Shown: positions 17,096-25,733, numbered from the stretch's first letter. The stretch is DNA of 49,230 nucleotides from Streptomyces sp. MH60 (GCF_002939385.1 NZ_MULI01000055.1:1-49230); one strand, 5' to 3'. Numbers and translations: made by a program. Notes: generated by a model not told the origin, from the letters alone.

Positions 17096-18361
17096 CTATG
17101 CGACGAGGCTTTCGAGGGATACGTGCGGGTTCGCCAGGGCCTCCGTGTCCACCGGGGTCTTCGAGCGGATCAGCTGCTGGATCGGCTCCGTGACGTCCCA
17201 CACGTTGACGTTCATCCCGGCCAGCACGCGGCCCTCCTTCACCCAGAAGGCGATGAACTCCCGCTTCGCCGCGTCCCCGCGGATCACCACCTGGTCGTAC
17301 GACCCGGCCGGCGCCCAGCCGGAGTACTCCATGCCCAGGTCGTACTGGTCGGTGAAGAAGTAGGGCACGCGGTCGTGGGCGAGGCCCTTGCCGAGCATCG
17401 CGCGGGCGGCGGCCGGGCCGCCGTTGAGGGCGTTGGCCCAGTGCTCCACGCGCAGGCTGGTGTCGAAGAGGGCGTGGTGGAAGGAGGCGACGTCCCCGGC
17501 CGCGTAGACGTCGGGGTCGGAGGTGCGCAGCCGGTCGTCGACGACGATGCCGCCGCCGTGGGCGCGGTCGGCGATGTCCAGCCCGGCGGCCTGGGCGAGC
17601 GCGGTGCGCGGGGCGGCGCCGATCGCGGCGAGCACGTCGTGCGCGGGGTGCTCCTCGCCGTCGTCGGTGCGGGCGGCCAGCACCATGCCGTCCTGGCCGA
17701 CGATCTCGGTCAGCTTCACGCCGAAGCGGAAGCGGACGCCGTGCGCCTCGTGCAGCTCGGCGAAGACGGAGCCCAGCTCGGGACCGAGGACGCCGTGCAG
17801 CGGGGTCGGGGCGGGCTCGATGACAGTGACCTCCGCCCCGTACTCGCGGGCCGCGGCCGCGACCTCCAGGCCGATCCAGCCCGCGCCGGCGATCACGAGG
17901 TGCCCGTTGTCCCGGCCGAGGGAGGCGAGGACGCCCTTGAGGCGCTCGGCGTGGGCCAGGCGGCGCAGGTGGTGGACGCCCGCGAGGTCGGTGCCGGGGA
18001 CGTCCAGGCGACGGGGCTCGGCGCCGGTCGCGATGAGCAGCTTGTCGTAGCTGACGTGGGTGCCGTCGTCGCCGTAGTGGACGGTCTTGGCGGCGCGGTC
18101 GATCGCGACGACGGTCTGGCCGAGGTGCAGCTCGATGTCGTGCCGCGCGTACCAGGCGGGCTCGTGCACGAAGACGCTGTCGCGCTCCTCCTTGCCGAGG
18201 AGGTAGCCCTTGGACAGCGGCGGACGCTCGTAGGGGTGGTCGCGTTCGTCGCAGACGAGGATCACCCGGCCGGTGAAGCCCTCCGCGCGGAGTGTCTCGG
18301 CCGCCTTCGCGCCGGCCAGGCCGCCTCCGACGATGACGAATGTCTGATCCGCGTCGACCAC
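17096..18361 (-). CDS. FAD/NAD(P)-dependent oxidoreductase, ferredoxin-reductase type
   Basis: 421 residues. An N-terminal FAD-binding Rossmann motif (FVIVGGGLAGAKAAETLRAE) and a second NAD(P) fold (LVIAGAGWIGLEVAAAARE) are present, with the FAD-closing motif VYAAGDVA and a C-terminal dimer domain. This is the arrangement of BphA4/rubredoxin or ferredoxin reductases, which pass electrons from NAD(P)H to small iron-sulfur proteins. No ferredoxin or P450 gene is adjacent, so the partner is unknown. It ends 29 bp before dnaG on the same strand. Upstream lies a strong hairpin that separates it from dgt. Confidence 0.9.
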   Translation of the reverse strand: MVDADQTFVIVGGGLAGAKAAETLRAEGFTGRVILVCDERDHPYERPPLSKGYLLGKEERDSVFVHEPAWYARHDIELHLGQTVVAIDRAAKTVHYGDDGTHVSYDKLLIATGAEPRRLDVPGTDLAGVHHLRRLAHAERLKGVLASLGRDNGHLVIAGAGWIGLEVAAAAREYGAEVTVIEPAPTPLHGVLGPELGSVFAELHEAHGVRFRFGVKLTEIVGQDGMVLAARTDDGEEHPAHDVLAAIGAAPRTALAQAAGLDIADRAHGGGIVVDDRLRTSDPDVYAAGDVASFHHALFDTSLRVEHWANALNGGPAAARAMLGKGLAHDRVPYFFTDQYDLGMEYSGWAPAGSYDQVVIRGDAAKREFIAFWVKEGRVLAGMNVNVWDVTEPIQQLIRSKTPVDTEALANPHVSLESLVA

Positions 18362-18465
18362 TTGTTTGCCTCCTCGTCAGGGTGCCGCCACATGCGAGCG
18401 TCCCGCACGCGGCGTGGTGCGGGAAGGGGCAGTGACCCGATCAGGCCACGAAGTGCCGCGATTCG

Positions 18466-18490
18466 GGCACCCGGGGGCTTCCCGGGTGCC
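18466..18490 (-). terminator. GC-rich terminator after dgt
   Basis: Perfect 10-bp stem ggcacccggg/cccgggtgcc with a 5-nt loop, 51 bp past the dgt stop codon. No U-run, as is common for Streptomyces terminators. It may insulate dgt from the flavoprotein gene that follows. Confidence 0.6.
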
Positions 18491-18541
18491 GCGTTCCGGG
18501 CGCCCGGGGCCTGCCGGGTCACGCCTGTCCCGCCGCCAGTC

Positions 18542-19816
18542 TCATGGATGCCCCGTCAGGCGGGCGTGAAGCGAGCGGGCCGAGGCGTCGGTGAGAGAGG
18601 CGATCTGGTCGACGATCACCCGTTTGCGGGCCCGGTCGTCGCCGGCCGCGTCGAACAGGGCGCGGAACTGGGGGTCGAGCCCGTCGGGGGCGCGGGCGGT
18701 CAGCGCCTCGGCCAGCTCCGCGACGACGATCCGCTGGTCGGCGCGGAGCCGCTCCTGCTCGGTGCGCTGCATGACGTAGCGGACGGCGACCGCCTTGAGG
18801 ACGGCGCACTCCATGCGGGTCGCGCGGGGCACGACCAGCTCGGCGGTGTACCGGGTGAGCCGGCCGCCGCCGTACGCCGCCCGGGTGGCGGCCTCGGCGG
18901 ACAGGCAGAAGCGGCCGATGAGCTGGCTGGTGGCGTCCTTCAGCCGCGCCTGGGCGACCGCCGAGCCGTCGTAGCCGTGCGGCCACCAGTCCTGGGCGAG
19001 GAGCCGGTCGAGGGCGGCGGCGAGTTCGGCGTGGTCGGTGCCGGCGGGGACGTACCGTCCGACGGCCGCGTCGAACACGGCCTCCCGTTCGGGGTCGGCG
19101 AGCAGGCAGTTCGGGTCGATGTGCCCGGCGTGCAGACCGTCCTCGACGTCGTGCACGGAGTACGCCACGTCGTCGGCCCAGTCCATGACCTGCGCCTCGA
19201 AGCAGGTGCGGGCGCCGGGGGCCTCCTTGCGGAGCCACTCGAAGACGGGCCGGTCGTCGTCGTACACCCCGAACTTCGGCGAGAGGGGGTCGCGGGGGTG
19301 GGCGCCGCGCGGCCACGGGTACTTGGTGGCGGCGTCGAGCGTGGCGCGGGTGAGGTTGAGCCCGACGGAGCCGTCCTCGGTGAACCGCTTGGGCTCGATG
19401 CGGGTGAGCAGCCTGAGCGACTGGGCGTTGCCCTCGAAGCCGCCGCAGTCCTCGGCGAAGGCGTTGAGGGCCTGTTCGCCGTTGTGCCCGAAGGGCGGGT
19501 GGCCCAGGTCGTGCGCGAGGCAGGCCGCCTCCACGAGGTCCGGGTCGCAGCCGAGGGCGGCGCCCAGCTCCCGGCCGACCTGGGCGCACTCCAGGGAGTG
19601 CGTGAGGCGGGTGCGGGGGCTGGCGTCCCAGACGGGGCTGCCCTCCCCCGGCGCGACGACCTGTGTCTTCCCGGCGAGGCGGCGCAGCGCGGCGGAGTGC
19701 AGGATGCGGGCGCGGTCGCGTTGGAAGGCGGTGCGGCCGGGGCGCTTGTCGGGTTCGGGGGCGTAGCGGGCGGCTGACGCCGGGTCGTAGGGGGGTGCGG
19801 TGCGGGTGCCTTCCAT
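18542..19816 (-). CDS. dgt: deoxyguanosinetriphosphate triphosphohydrolase-like protein
   Basis: 424 residues from the ATG at 19816 (MEGTRTAPPYD); an in-frame codon further out would add 48 residues that do not resemble the family. It is a member of the HD-domain dNTP triphosphohydrolases, which cleave dNTPs to the nucleoside and triphosphate and so tune the dNTP pool. Visible metal-site motifs: RLTHSLECAQVGREL, the HD pair in CLAHDLGHPPFGHNGE, and the later MDWADDVAYSVHDVEDG. In many actinomycetes dgt stands near dnaG, as here. Confidence 0.93.
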   Translation of the reverse strand: MEGTRTAPPYDPASAARYAPEPDKRPGRTAFQRDRARILHSAALRRLAGKTQVVAPGEGSPVWDASPRTRLTHSLECAQVGRELGAALGCDPDLVEAACLAHDLGHPPFGHNGEQALNAFAEDCGGFEGNAQSLRLLTRIEPKRFTEDGSVGLNLTRATLDAATKYPWPRGAHPRDPLSPKFGVYDDDRPVFEWLRKEAPGARTCFEAQVMDWADDVAYSVHDVEDGLHAGHIDPNCLLADPEREAVFDAAVGRYVPAGTDHAELAAALDRLLAQDWWPHGYDGSAVAQARLKDATSQLIGRFCLSAEAATRAAYGGGRLTRYTAELVVPRATRMECAVLKAVAVRYVMQRTEQERLRADQRIVVAELAEALTARAPDGLDPQFRALFDAAGDDRARKRVIVDQIASLTDASARSLHARLTGHP

Positions 19817-19853
19817 GCCATGAACAGTAAGCGGAAGGTGTGACAGGGGGCGC

Positions 19854-20690
19854 CTATACGGGTGCCGGGTGCGGTTGTCGGACGAGTGCGGCGTGCGTTG
19901 CGGCTGGTCGCGCCGTTCCCCGCGCCCCTTGAGGTCCGTTGGGCTCGCCGCCTCCTCCACGTGCGCGGTCGTAGCGGTGCAGGAGCAGGTGGGCCATCGA
20001 CGGGTGGGTGCCCAGGGGGGCGGAGGCGATCCAGGGGGCCGCTGCCGTGCACTCGGTCGCGAAGCGGCCCGGGGCCGTGAAGCAGGAGGCGACGGCCACC
20101 CGGCGGTAGCCCCGGGCCGTCAGGGTACGTACCGCCGCCGGGACCGTCGGGGCCGCCGCCGAGGCGTACGCGGGGACGACCGGGACGCCCAGGCGGGAGG
20201 CGAGGAGCGCTGCCGTGCGGGCCGTGTCCGCGCGGGAGGCCGGGGCGCGGGAGCCCGCGGAGGCGAGGACCACGGCGTGCTCCGGGCCCGCGTGGGCGGG
20301 CCAGCCGGCCTCGGTGAGGCGGTCGTGCAGGGCGTCCACGAGGAGGGGGTGCGGGCCGAGCGGGGCGGCCACGCGGGTGCGGGCCGGGGCGGCGGCGGCC
20401 ATGTCGGGGATGTCGCGTTCGACGTGGTGGCCGCGGCCGAGGAGCAGCGGGACGAGGACCGCCTCCGCGTCGCCGAGGGCGGCCAGGGTGTCGGGGAGGA
20501 GCGGGGCGTTCAGCTCTATGTGGCCCAGGTGCACCGGCAGGGCGGGGCGCAGGGCGCGGACCCGGTCGAGGAGGGCCCGTACGGTGCGGAGCGCGCGGGG
20601 GTCGCGGCTGCCGTGGGCGACGACGACCAGGGCGGGGGTGCCGCCGGTGGCCGCGGTGGTCCTGTTGCTCGTCACTGTCATCGCCGTCAT
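19854..20690 (-). CDS. CbiX-type sirohydrochlorin chelatase
   Basis: 278 residues with two tandem chelatase domains. The first starts LVVVAHGSRDPRA with the metal-binding His, and LLGRGHHVERDIPD carries the second His; the second half begins AVVLASAGSRAPAS, where the His is lost. The family inserts Fe or Co into sirohydrochlorin. Siroheme is the cofactor of the NirB nitrite reductase encoded at 32660-35281. The start at 20690 or at 20678 (second Met) is undecided; neither has a strong ribosome site. The last about 25 residues are encoded by a Streptomyces-type dispersed repeat and are probably not functional. A GlnR-like box array stands just upstream (20713-20750). Confidence 0.85.
   Translation of the reverse strand: MTAMTVTSNRTTAATGGTPALVVVAHGSRDPRALRTVRALLDRVRALRPALPVHLGHIELNAPLLPDTLAALGDAEAVLVPLLLGRGHHVERDIPDMAAAAPARTRVAAPLGPHPLLVDALHDRLTEAGWPAHAGPEHAVVLASAGSRAPASRADTARTAALLASRLGVPVVPAYASAAAPTVPAAVRTLTARGYRRVAVASCFTAPGRFATECTAAAPWIASAPLGTHPSMAHLLLHRYDRARGGGGEPNGPQGARGTARPAATHAALVRQPHPAPV
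19861..19940. repeat. Streptomyces dispersed GC-rich repeat inside the chelatase 3' end
   Basis: The segment contains ggtcgcgccgttccccgcgc followed by ccctt, which closely resembles a short dispersed repeat that I remember from many Streptomyces intergenic regions (core gcgcagttccccgcgcccct). Here it forms the last codons of the chelatase gene. The family identification is recall, not a search. Confidence 0.5.
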
Positions 20691-20712
20691 GCACCGAGGG
20701 TGGCCGCCGGAC

Positions 20713-20750
20713 GTTGCCGTCCCGTTGCGTGGGTGTCACGGGGATTTTCC
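20713..20750 (-). promoter_or_regulatory. GlnR-like box array upstream of the chelatase gene
   Basis: Read on the minus strand, four pentamers stand exactly 6 nt apart: ggaaa, gtgac, gcaac, gcaac. The GlnR consensus is gTnAc-n6-GaAAc repeated. gtgac is a full a-box match and gcaac is 4 of 5. The array ends 22 bp before the ATG at 20690. Actual binding is an inference. Confidence 0.5.
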
Positions 20751-20857
20751 GTCGGTTCACACGCCACCGTCCCCCTCGTGTGAGCGGTGCCGGGTGAACC
20801 GGACGGGCCGCCCGGGCGTCCCTTCCGGCAGGGACCGACCGGGGAGGGGACCGTCCG

Positions 20858-21544
20858 ATGCGCCGCCCGAGACTTCGCAGACCGCGCCTGCCGCGCACCC
20901 GGAAGGGGCAGCGGCGGCTGGTCCGGGCGGTGATGGCCGGGTGCGTGCTGGCGCTGCTGCCCGCCGCGTGGCTGCACGTCGTGACGGACGACCGGCTGCG
21001 CACCGCCGCCGACGTGCCGCGCACCGAGGTCGCGGTCGTCTTCGGGGCCGGGCTGTGGGACGGGGAGCCGTCGCCGTACCTCGCGCACCGGCTGGACGCG
21101 GCGGCGGAGCTGTACCGGGCGGGGCGGATCGAGGTGGTGCTGGTGACCGGGGACAACAGCCGCGAGGAGTACGACGAGCCGGACGCCATGCGCGCCTACC
21201 TGGTCCGGCACGGTGTGCCCGACGGGCGGATCGTCGGCGACTACGCGGGCTTCGACACCTGGGACTCCTGCGTCCGGGCGAAGCGGATCTTCGGCGTCGA
21301 CCGGGCCGTGCTGATCAGCCAGGGCTTCCACATCCGGCGGGCGGTCGCCCTGTGCCAGGCGGCAGGGGTGGCCTCGTACGGCGTCGGGGTCGACGACGAG
21401 CACGACGTGACCTGGTACTACGGGGGCGCCCGGGAGATCCTCGCGGCGGGCAAGGCGGCGCTGGACGCGGTCTTCGAGCCGGACCCGCACTTCCTCGGTC
21501 CGAGGGAGCCGGGGGTGGCGCGGGCCCTGGCCGCCGCCCGATGA
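20858..21544 (+). CDS. SanA/YdcF-like DUF218 membrane protein
   Basis: 228 residues. A basic N terminus (MRRPRLRRPRLPRTRKGQRR) leads into one transmembrane helix (AVMAGCVLALLPAAWLHVV), followed by the DUF218/YdcF Rossmann-like domain with VAVVFGAGLWDGEPSPYLAHR, VLVTGDNS and VLISQGFHIRRA. SanA of E. coli affects envelope permeability to vancomycin; the biochemical activity of the family is unsettled. ggggaggggacc provides the ribosome site. It ends 103 bp before nasA and runs divergently from the chelatase. Confidence 0.87.
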   Translation: MRRPRLRRPRLPRTRKGQRRLVRAVMAGCVLALLPAAWLHVVTDDRLRTAADVPRTEVAVVFGAGLWDGEPSPYLAHRLDAAAELYRAGRIEVVLVTGDNSREEYDEPDAMRAYLVRHGVPDGRIVGDYAGFDTWDSCVRAKRIFGVDRAVLISQGFHIRRAVALCQAAGVASYGVGVDDEHDVTWYYGGAREILAAGKAALDAVFEPDPHFLGPREPGVARALAAAR

Positions 21545-21647
21545 CGCGTCCCTCACCGCGCCCGCGCGGCGGCGGGGAGGTCGCCGTCCCCGCGGCGTAA
21601 CCGGGCGCCGTCCGGTCGCGTAACACGGAAGCCGCAGGCTGGGCGGC

Positions 21648-23873
21648 ATGCAGAACACCGGCACGCACACCACCGCCGCCCCGGGCGCCGCCACGCCCAC
21701 GCCCACGCACTGCCCGTACTGCGCCCTGCAGTGCGGGATGAATCTGACGCCCGTCGAGGGCGGGACCGTCGAGGTGTCCGAGCGGACGGACTTCCCGGTG
21801 AACCGGGGCGCGCTGTGCGGCAAGGGGCGTACCGCGCCGGAGGTGCTCGCGCCGGACGCGCGGCTGACCTCGCCGCTGGTGCGGTCGGACGACGGCGCGC
21901 TGGTGCCGGCCGGCTGGGACGAGGCGCTGGACCGGATCGCCGGGAACCTGGAGCGCACGCGGGCCCGGTACGGCGCGGACGCGCTCGGGGTGTTCGGCGG
22001 GGGCGGGCTGACCAACGAGAAGGCCTACGCGCTGGGCAAGTTCGCCCGGGTGGTGCTCGGCACCTCGCAGATCGACTACAACGGGCGGTTCTGCATGTCG
22101 TCGGCCGCGGCGGCCGGGACGCGGGCCTTCGGGCTCGACCGGGGGCTGCCGTTCCCGCTGGAGGACATCCCGAGGACCGGGTGCGTGATCCTCGTCGGGT
22201 CGAACCCGGCGGAGACCATGCCGCCGTCCCTGCGGTACTTCACCGAACTGCGGGAGAACGGCGGCACGCTGATCGTCGTCGACCCGCGCCGGACGAAGAC
22301 CGCCGAGCAGGCCGACCTGCACCTCGCGCCCCGGCCCGGGACCGACCTCGCCCTCGCGCTGGGCATGCTGCACCTGGTCGTCGCGGAGGGCCGGGTCGAC
22401 GCGGCCTACGTCGAGGAGCGCACGTCCGGCTGGGAGGAGGCGCGGGCGGCGGCGATGGCGCACTGGCCGGAGCACGTGGAGCGGATCACGGGGGTGTCCG
22501 TTCCCGAACTGCGGGAGGCGGTACGGCTGTTCTGCGCGCCGGAGGCGGCGATGGTGCTCACCGCGCGCGGGCCCGAGCAGCAGGCCAAGGGCACGGACAC
22601 GGTGGGCGCGTGGATCAACCTGTGCCTGGCGACCGGACGGGCCGGGCGGCCCCTGTCGGGGTACGGCTGTCTGACCGGGCAGGGCAACGGGCAGGGCGGG
22701 CGCGAACACGGCCAGAAGGCCGACCAGTTGCCGGGCTACCGCAAGCTGACCGACCCGGCGGCGCGGCGGCACGTCGCGGAGGTGTGGGGCGTGGACCCCG
22801 ACGCGCTGCCGGGCCCGGGACGCAGCGCGTACGAGCTGCTGGACGCGCTGGGCACGGACGTCAGGTCGCTGCTGGTGATGGGGTCCAACCCGGTCGTCTC
22901 GGCGCCCCGCGCCGCGCACGTCGAGGGGCGGCTGCGGTCGCTGGACTTCCTCGCCGTCTGTGACGTGGTGCTCTCCGAGACGGCCGAACTGGCCGACGTG
23001 GTGCTGCCGGTGACGCAGTGGGCCGAGGAGACGGGGACCACGACGAGCCTGGAGGGGCGGGTGCTGCTGCGGCGGCGCGCGATCACGCCGCCGGACGGGG
23101 TGCGCGGCGACCTGGACGTGCTGCACGGACTGGCCGGGCGGCTCGGCGTGGAGAAGGGCTTCCCGACCGGGCCCGAGGAGGTCTTCGAGGAGCTGCGGCG
23201 GGCGAGCGCGGGCGGCCCGGCGGACTACTCCGGGATCGACTACCGGCGGCTGGCGGAGGAGAACGGCGTCTTCTGGCCGTGCCCGGCGCAGCCCGCGTCC
23301 GACGACACGCACACCGCCGACACCGGCACGGGCACGGGCAGCGGCACCGGCAACAGCACCGCCACGGGCGCGGGCAGCGGCGGCGGCACCGGCCACCGCG
23401 CCGTGCCCCACCCCGGCACCCCCCGCCTCTTCCTCGACCGCTTCGCCACCGAGGACGGCCGGGCCCGTTTCGTGCCCGTCACGCACCGGCCGAGTGCCGA
23501 GGAACCGGACGACGAGTACCCCGTGCTGCTGACCACCGGCCGGGTCGTGGCGCAGTACCAGTCCGGGGCGCAGACCCGGCGGGTGGCCGAGCTGAACGCC
23601 GCCGCGCCGGGCCCGTTCGTGGAGCTGCACCCGCGACTGGCGGCGCGGCTGGGGGCGGCCGAGGGCGACCCGCTGGCGGTCGTGTCCCGGCGGGGGCGGG
23701 CGGTGGCACCGGCCCGCATCACCACCGGCATCCGGCCCGACACCGTGTTCATGCCCTTCCACTGGCCCGGCGAGGGCCGCGCCAACACGCTGACCAACCC
23801 CGCCCTGGACCCGACCTCGCGGATGCCGGAGTTCAAGGTGTGCGCGGTGCGGGTGGAAACGGTGACGTCCTAG
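21648..23873 (+). CDS. nasA: assimilatory nitrate reductase, molybdopterin catalytic subunit
   Basis: 741 residues. It reduces nitrate to nitrite in the cytoplasm with a Mo-bis-MGD centre and one [4Fe-4S] cluster. Cluster ligands are C22, C25, C29 and C57 (HCPYCALQCGM ... ALCGKG). The probable Mo-ligand Cys is in NGRFCMSSAAAAG. The molybdopterin-binding segments GSNPAETMPP and GCLTGQGNGQGG, and a C-terminal molydopterin dinucleotide-binding domain (LLTTGRVVAQYQSGAQTRR), are in place. There is no C-terminal BFD-like [2Fe-2S] domain, so an external electron donor is needed. A Gly/Thr/Ser-rich run at about residues 555-585 interrupts the last domain boundary. The nitrite it makes would go to NirBD at 32660-35643. 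Confidence 0.92.
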   Translation: MQNTGTHTTAAPGAATPTPTHCPYCALQCGMNLTPVEGGTVEVSERTDFPVNRGALCGKGRTAPEVLAPDARLTSPLVRSDDGALVPAGWDEALDRIAGNLERTRARYGADALGVFGGGGLTNEKAYALGKFARVVLGTSQIDYNGRFCMSSAAAAGTRAFGLDRGLPFPLEDIPRTGCVILVGSNPAETMPPSLRYFTELRENGGTLIVVDPRRTKTAEQADLHLAPRPGTDLALALGMLHLVVAEGRVDAAYVEERTSGWEEARAAAMAHWPEHVERITGVSVPELREAVRLFCAPEAAMVLTARGPEQQAKGTDTVGAWINLCLATGRAGRPLSGYGCLTGQGNGQGGREHGQKADQLPGYRKLTDPAARRHVAEVWGVDPDALPGPGRSAYELLDALGTDVRSLLVMGSNPVVSAPRAAHVEGRLRSLDFLAVCDVVLSETAELADVVLPVTQWAEETGTTTSLEGRVLLRRRAITPPDGVRGDLDVLHGLAGRLGVEKGFPTGPEEVFEELRRASAGGPADYSGIDYRRLAEENGVFWPCPAQPASDDTHTADTGTGTGSGTGNSTATGAGSGGGTGHRAVPHPGTPRLFLDRFATEDGRARFVPVTHRPSAEEPDDEYPVLLTTGRVVAQYQSGAQTRRVAELNAAAPGPFVELHPRLAARLGAAEGDPLAVVSRRGRAVAPARITTGIRPDTVFMPFHWPGEGRANTLTNPALDPTSRMPEFKVCAVRVETVTS

Positions 23874-23915
23874 CGGCGTCATCCTCTCCTCTCATGATCT
23901 CCACGTGAGCGCTAT

Positions 23916-23930
23916 GGACATGTCATGTCC
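23916..23930. promoter_or_regulatory. 15-bp palindrome upstream of the M4 protease gene
   Basis: GGACATGTCATGTCC is a perfect dyad (7-bp arms, 1-nt centre), located 72-86 bp before the protease ATG, a suitable place for an operator. No regulator is identified. Confidence 0.45.
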
Positions 23931-24001
23931 CGGGTTCTTGAATCCGAGTCAGGCATCAGCGCCCGCAAGCGCCGGGAGGCGCACCCGTACCGAGGAGATC
24001 G

Positions 24002-25645
24002 ATGAGCCGAATACGGCACGTCAGCGGTTCCCGCCCTGTCCTGGCCGGTACCGCCGCCACCACCGCGACCCTGCTCATCGCCGCCCTCGCCCCCGGCGCC
24101 AGTGCCGCCGGCCGCCCGACCCCGGCCGCCGCCCTCGACCACGCGGCGGCGGCCCTGTCGGACCACGCCGCCGCCCTGGACCTGACGGACGCCCAGGACA
24201 CCGAGGTCCGCGACGTCATCCTCGACGAGGACGGCACCCAGCACGTCCGCTACGACCGGACCTACCGCCAGCTCCCCGTCCTCGGCGGTGACTTCGTCGT
24301 CCACCTCGCCCCCGACGGCGGCTTCCGCGGCGCCGACCGCGCGACGGACACCCCGCTCTCCCTGCCCACCGTCACCCCGAAGCTGTCGGCGCCCCGGGCC
24401 GCCGGCCTGGCCGCGAACGCGCTGCGCGCCGCCAACCCGGGCGAGCTGCTGAAGCGGCTCACCGCCAAGTCCGAGCTGGTCGTCGACGCCCTGCACGGCG
24501 CCCCGAAGCTGGCCTGGCGGACCGACGCGGCGGCCTTGGACTCCCTCGGCAACCCGGTCGCGCGCACCGTGCTGACCGACGCGGGCACCGGCGCCCGCAT
24601 CGACTCCTGGGACACCGTCGAGTCGGTCTCCGGCGACGGGAAGTCCCTGTACGGGGGCACGGTGCCGCTGGAGACGACGCGGAACGGGTCGTCGTACCAG
24701 CTCAAGGACGCGACGCGCGGCGGCACGTACACGGGCGACGCGGAGCATCAGACCGACCTGTGCCTCCTCACCCTCTGCCTGGTGCGGGCGCCCGCGACGC
24801 TGTTCACCGACGCCGACAACCACTGGGGCACGGGCAAGGCGGACGACCGCGCCTCGGCGGCGGTGGACGCGCAGTACGGCACCGACGCCACCTGGGACTA
24901 CTACGCGGACGTCCACGGGCGCAGCGGCATCGCGGGCGACGGCAAGGGCTCGTACAACCGCGTGCACTACGGCACCCGGTACAACAACGCCTTCTGGGAC
25001 GACGGTTGCTTCTGCATGACGTACGGCGACGGTGACGGGACCACCTTCGGGCCGCTGGTCTCGCTGGACGTCGCCGGGCACGAGATGTCGCACGGGGTGA
25101 CGTCGAAGACGGCGGCGCTGACGTACTCGGGCGAGTCCGGCGGCCTGAACGAGGCGACCTCGGACATCTTCGGCGCCCTGGTGGAGTGGCACGCGGACAA
25201 CTCCGCCGACCCCGGGGACTACCTGATCGGCGAGAAGGTCGTCCGGGACGGCTTCGGCCGCAACGCGCTGCGCTCCATGGACCGGCCGAGCAGGGACGGC
25301 AGCTCGGCCGACTGCTGGAGCACCTCGCTGGGCGACCTGGACGTCCACTACTCCTCCGGCGTCGCCAACCACTTCGCCTACCTGCTGGCCGAGGGCAGCG
25401 GCGCGCGGACCGTGGGCGGCGTCGCCTACGACTCCCCGACCTGCGACGGCTCCACGGTCTCCGGGATCGGCCGGGACAGGCTCGGCGACATCTGGTACCG
25501 GGCGCTGACGGTCTACATGACCTCGTCCACCGACTACGCGGGCGCCCGCGCCGCCACCCTGCGCGCGGCCGGTGACCTGTACGGCGCCGACGGCGCCGAG
25601 TACGCCGCGGTCGGCGCGGCGTGGAGCGCGGTGGGCGTGGGCTGA
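24002..25645 (+). CDS. secreted M4-family (thermolysin-type) zinc metalloprotease
   Basis: 547 residues as a preproenzyme. The signal peptide (to about residue 36, ending PGASA-A) is followed by an FTP/PepSY-type propeptide (to about residue 205). The mature peptidase contains the zinc motif HEMSHGVTSKT with the third ligand in GGLNEATSDIFGA, about 20 residues later. The C-terminal helical domain (DLGDLDVHYSSGVANHFAYLL, then GDIWYRALTVYM) has the substrate His typical of the family. Cys pairs (LCLLTLC, CFC) suggest disulfides. gaggagatcg is the ribosome site. It is an extracellular broad-specificity protease, probably made during nutrient limitation. A LysR regulator follows 88 bp downstream in the same orientation. 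Confidence 0.95.
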   Translation: MSRIRHVSGSRPVLAGTAATTATLLIAALAPGASAAGRPTPAAALDHAAAALSDHAAALDLTDAQDTEVRDVILDEDGTQHVRYDRTYRQLPVLGGDFVVHLAPDGGFRGADRATDTPLSLPTVTPKLSAPRAAGLAANALRAANPGELLKRLTAKSELVVDALHGAPKLAWRTDAAALDSLGNPVARTVLTDAGTGARIDSWDTVESVSGDGKSLYGGTVPLETTRNGSSYQLKDATRGGTYTGDAEHQTDLCLLTLCLVRAPATLFTDADNHWGTGKADDRASAAVDAQYGTDATWDYYADVHGRSGIAGDGKGSYNRVHYGTRYNNAFWDDGCFCMTYGDGDGTTFGPLVSLDVAGHEMSHGVTSKTAALTYSGESGGLNEATSDIFGALVEWHADNSADPGDYLIGEKVVRDGFGRNALRSMDRPSRDGSSADCWSTSLGDLDVHYSSGVANHFAYLLAEGSGARTVGGVAYDSPTCDGSTVSGIGRDRLGDIWYRALTVYMTSSTDYAGARAATLRAAGDLYGADGAEYAAVGAAWSAVGVG

Positions 25646-25733
25646 CGGCGACGGCTCGCTCCCGCGCTCGCCTACTCTTGCGGCGAGGCCGTGGTGCGGA
25701 CCGCGGCCCGTCGCAGCGAGGGAGCGGGAGCCG

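Noticed and set aside
17123..19777. Long plus-strand frame opposite the flavoprotein and dgt genes
   Set aside because: It spans two unrelated minus-strand genes and the hairpin between them, and shows no domain.
19861..19940. Remnant of an insertion sequence
   Set aside because: Too short, no transposase fragment and no terminal inverted repeats; it fits a small dispersed repeat better.
23290..23400. Frameshift in nasA suggested by the low-complexity stretch
   Set aside because: The same frame continues on both sides with intact conserved motifs, so it is an in-frame linker.
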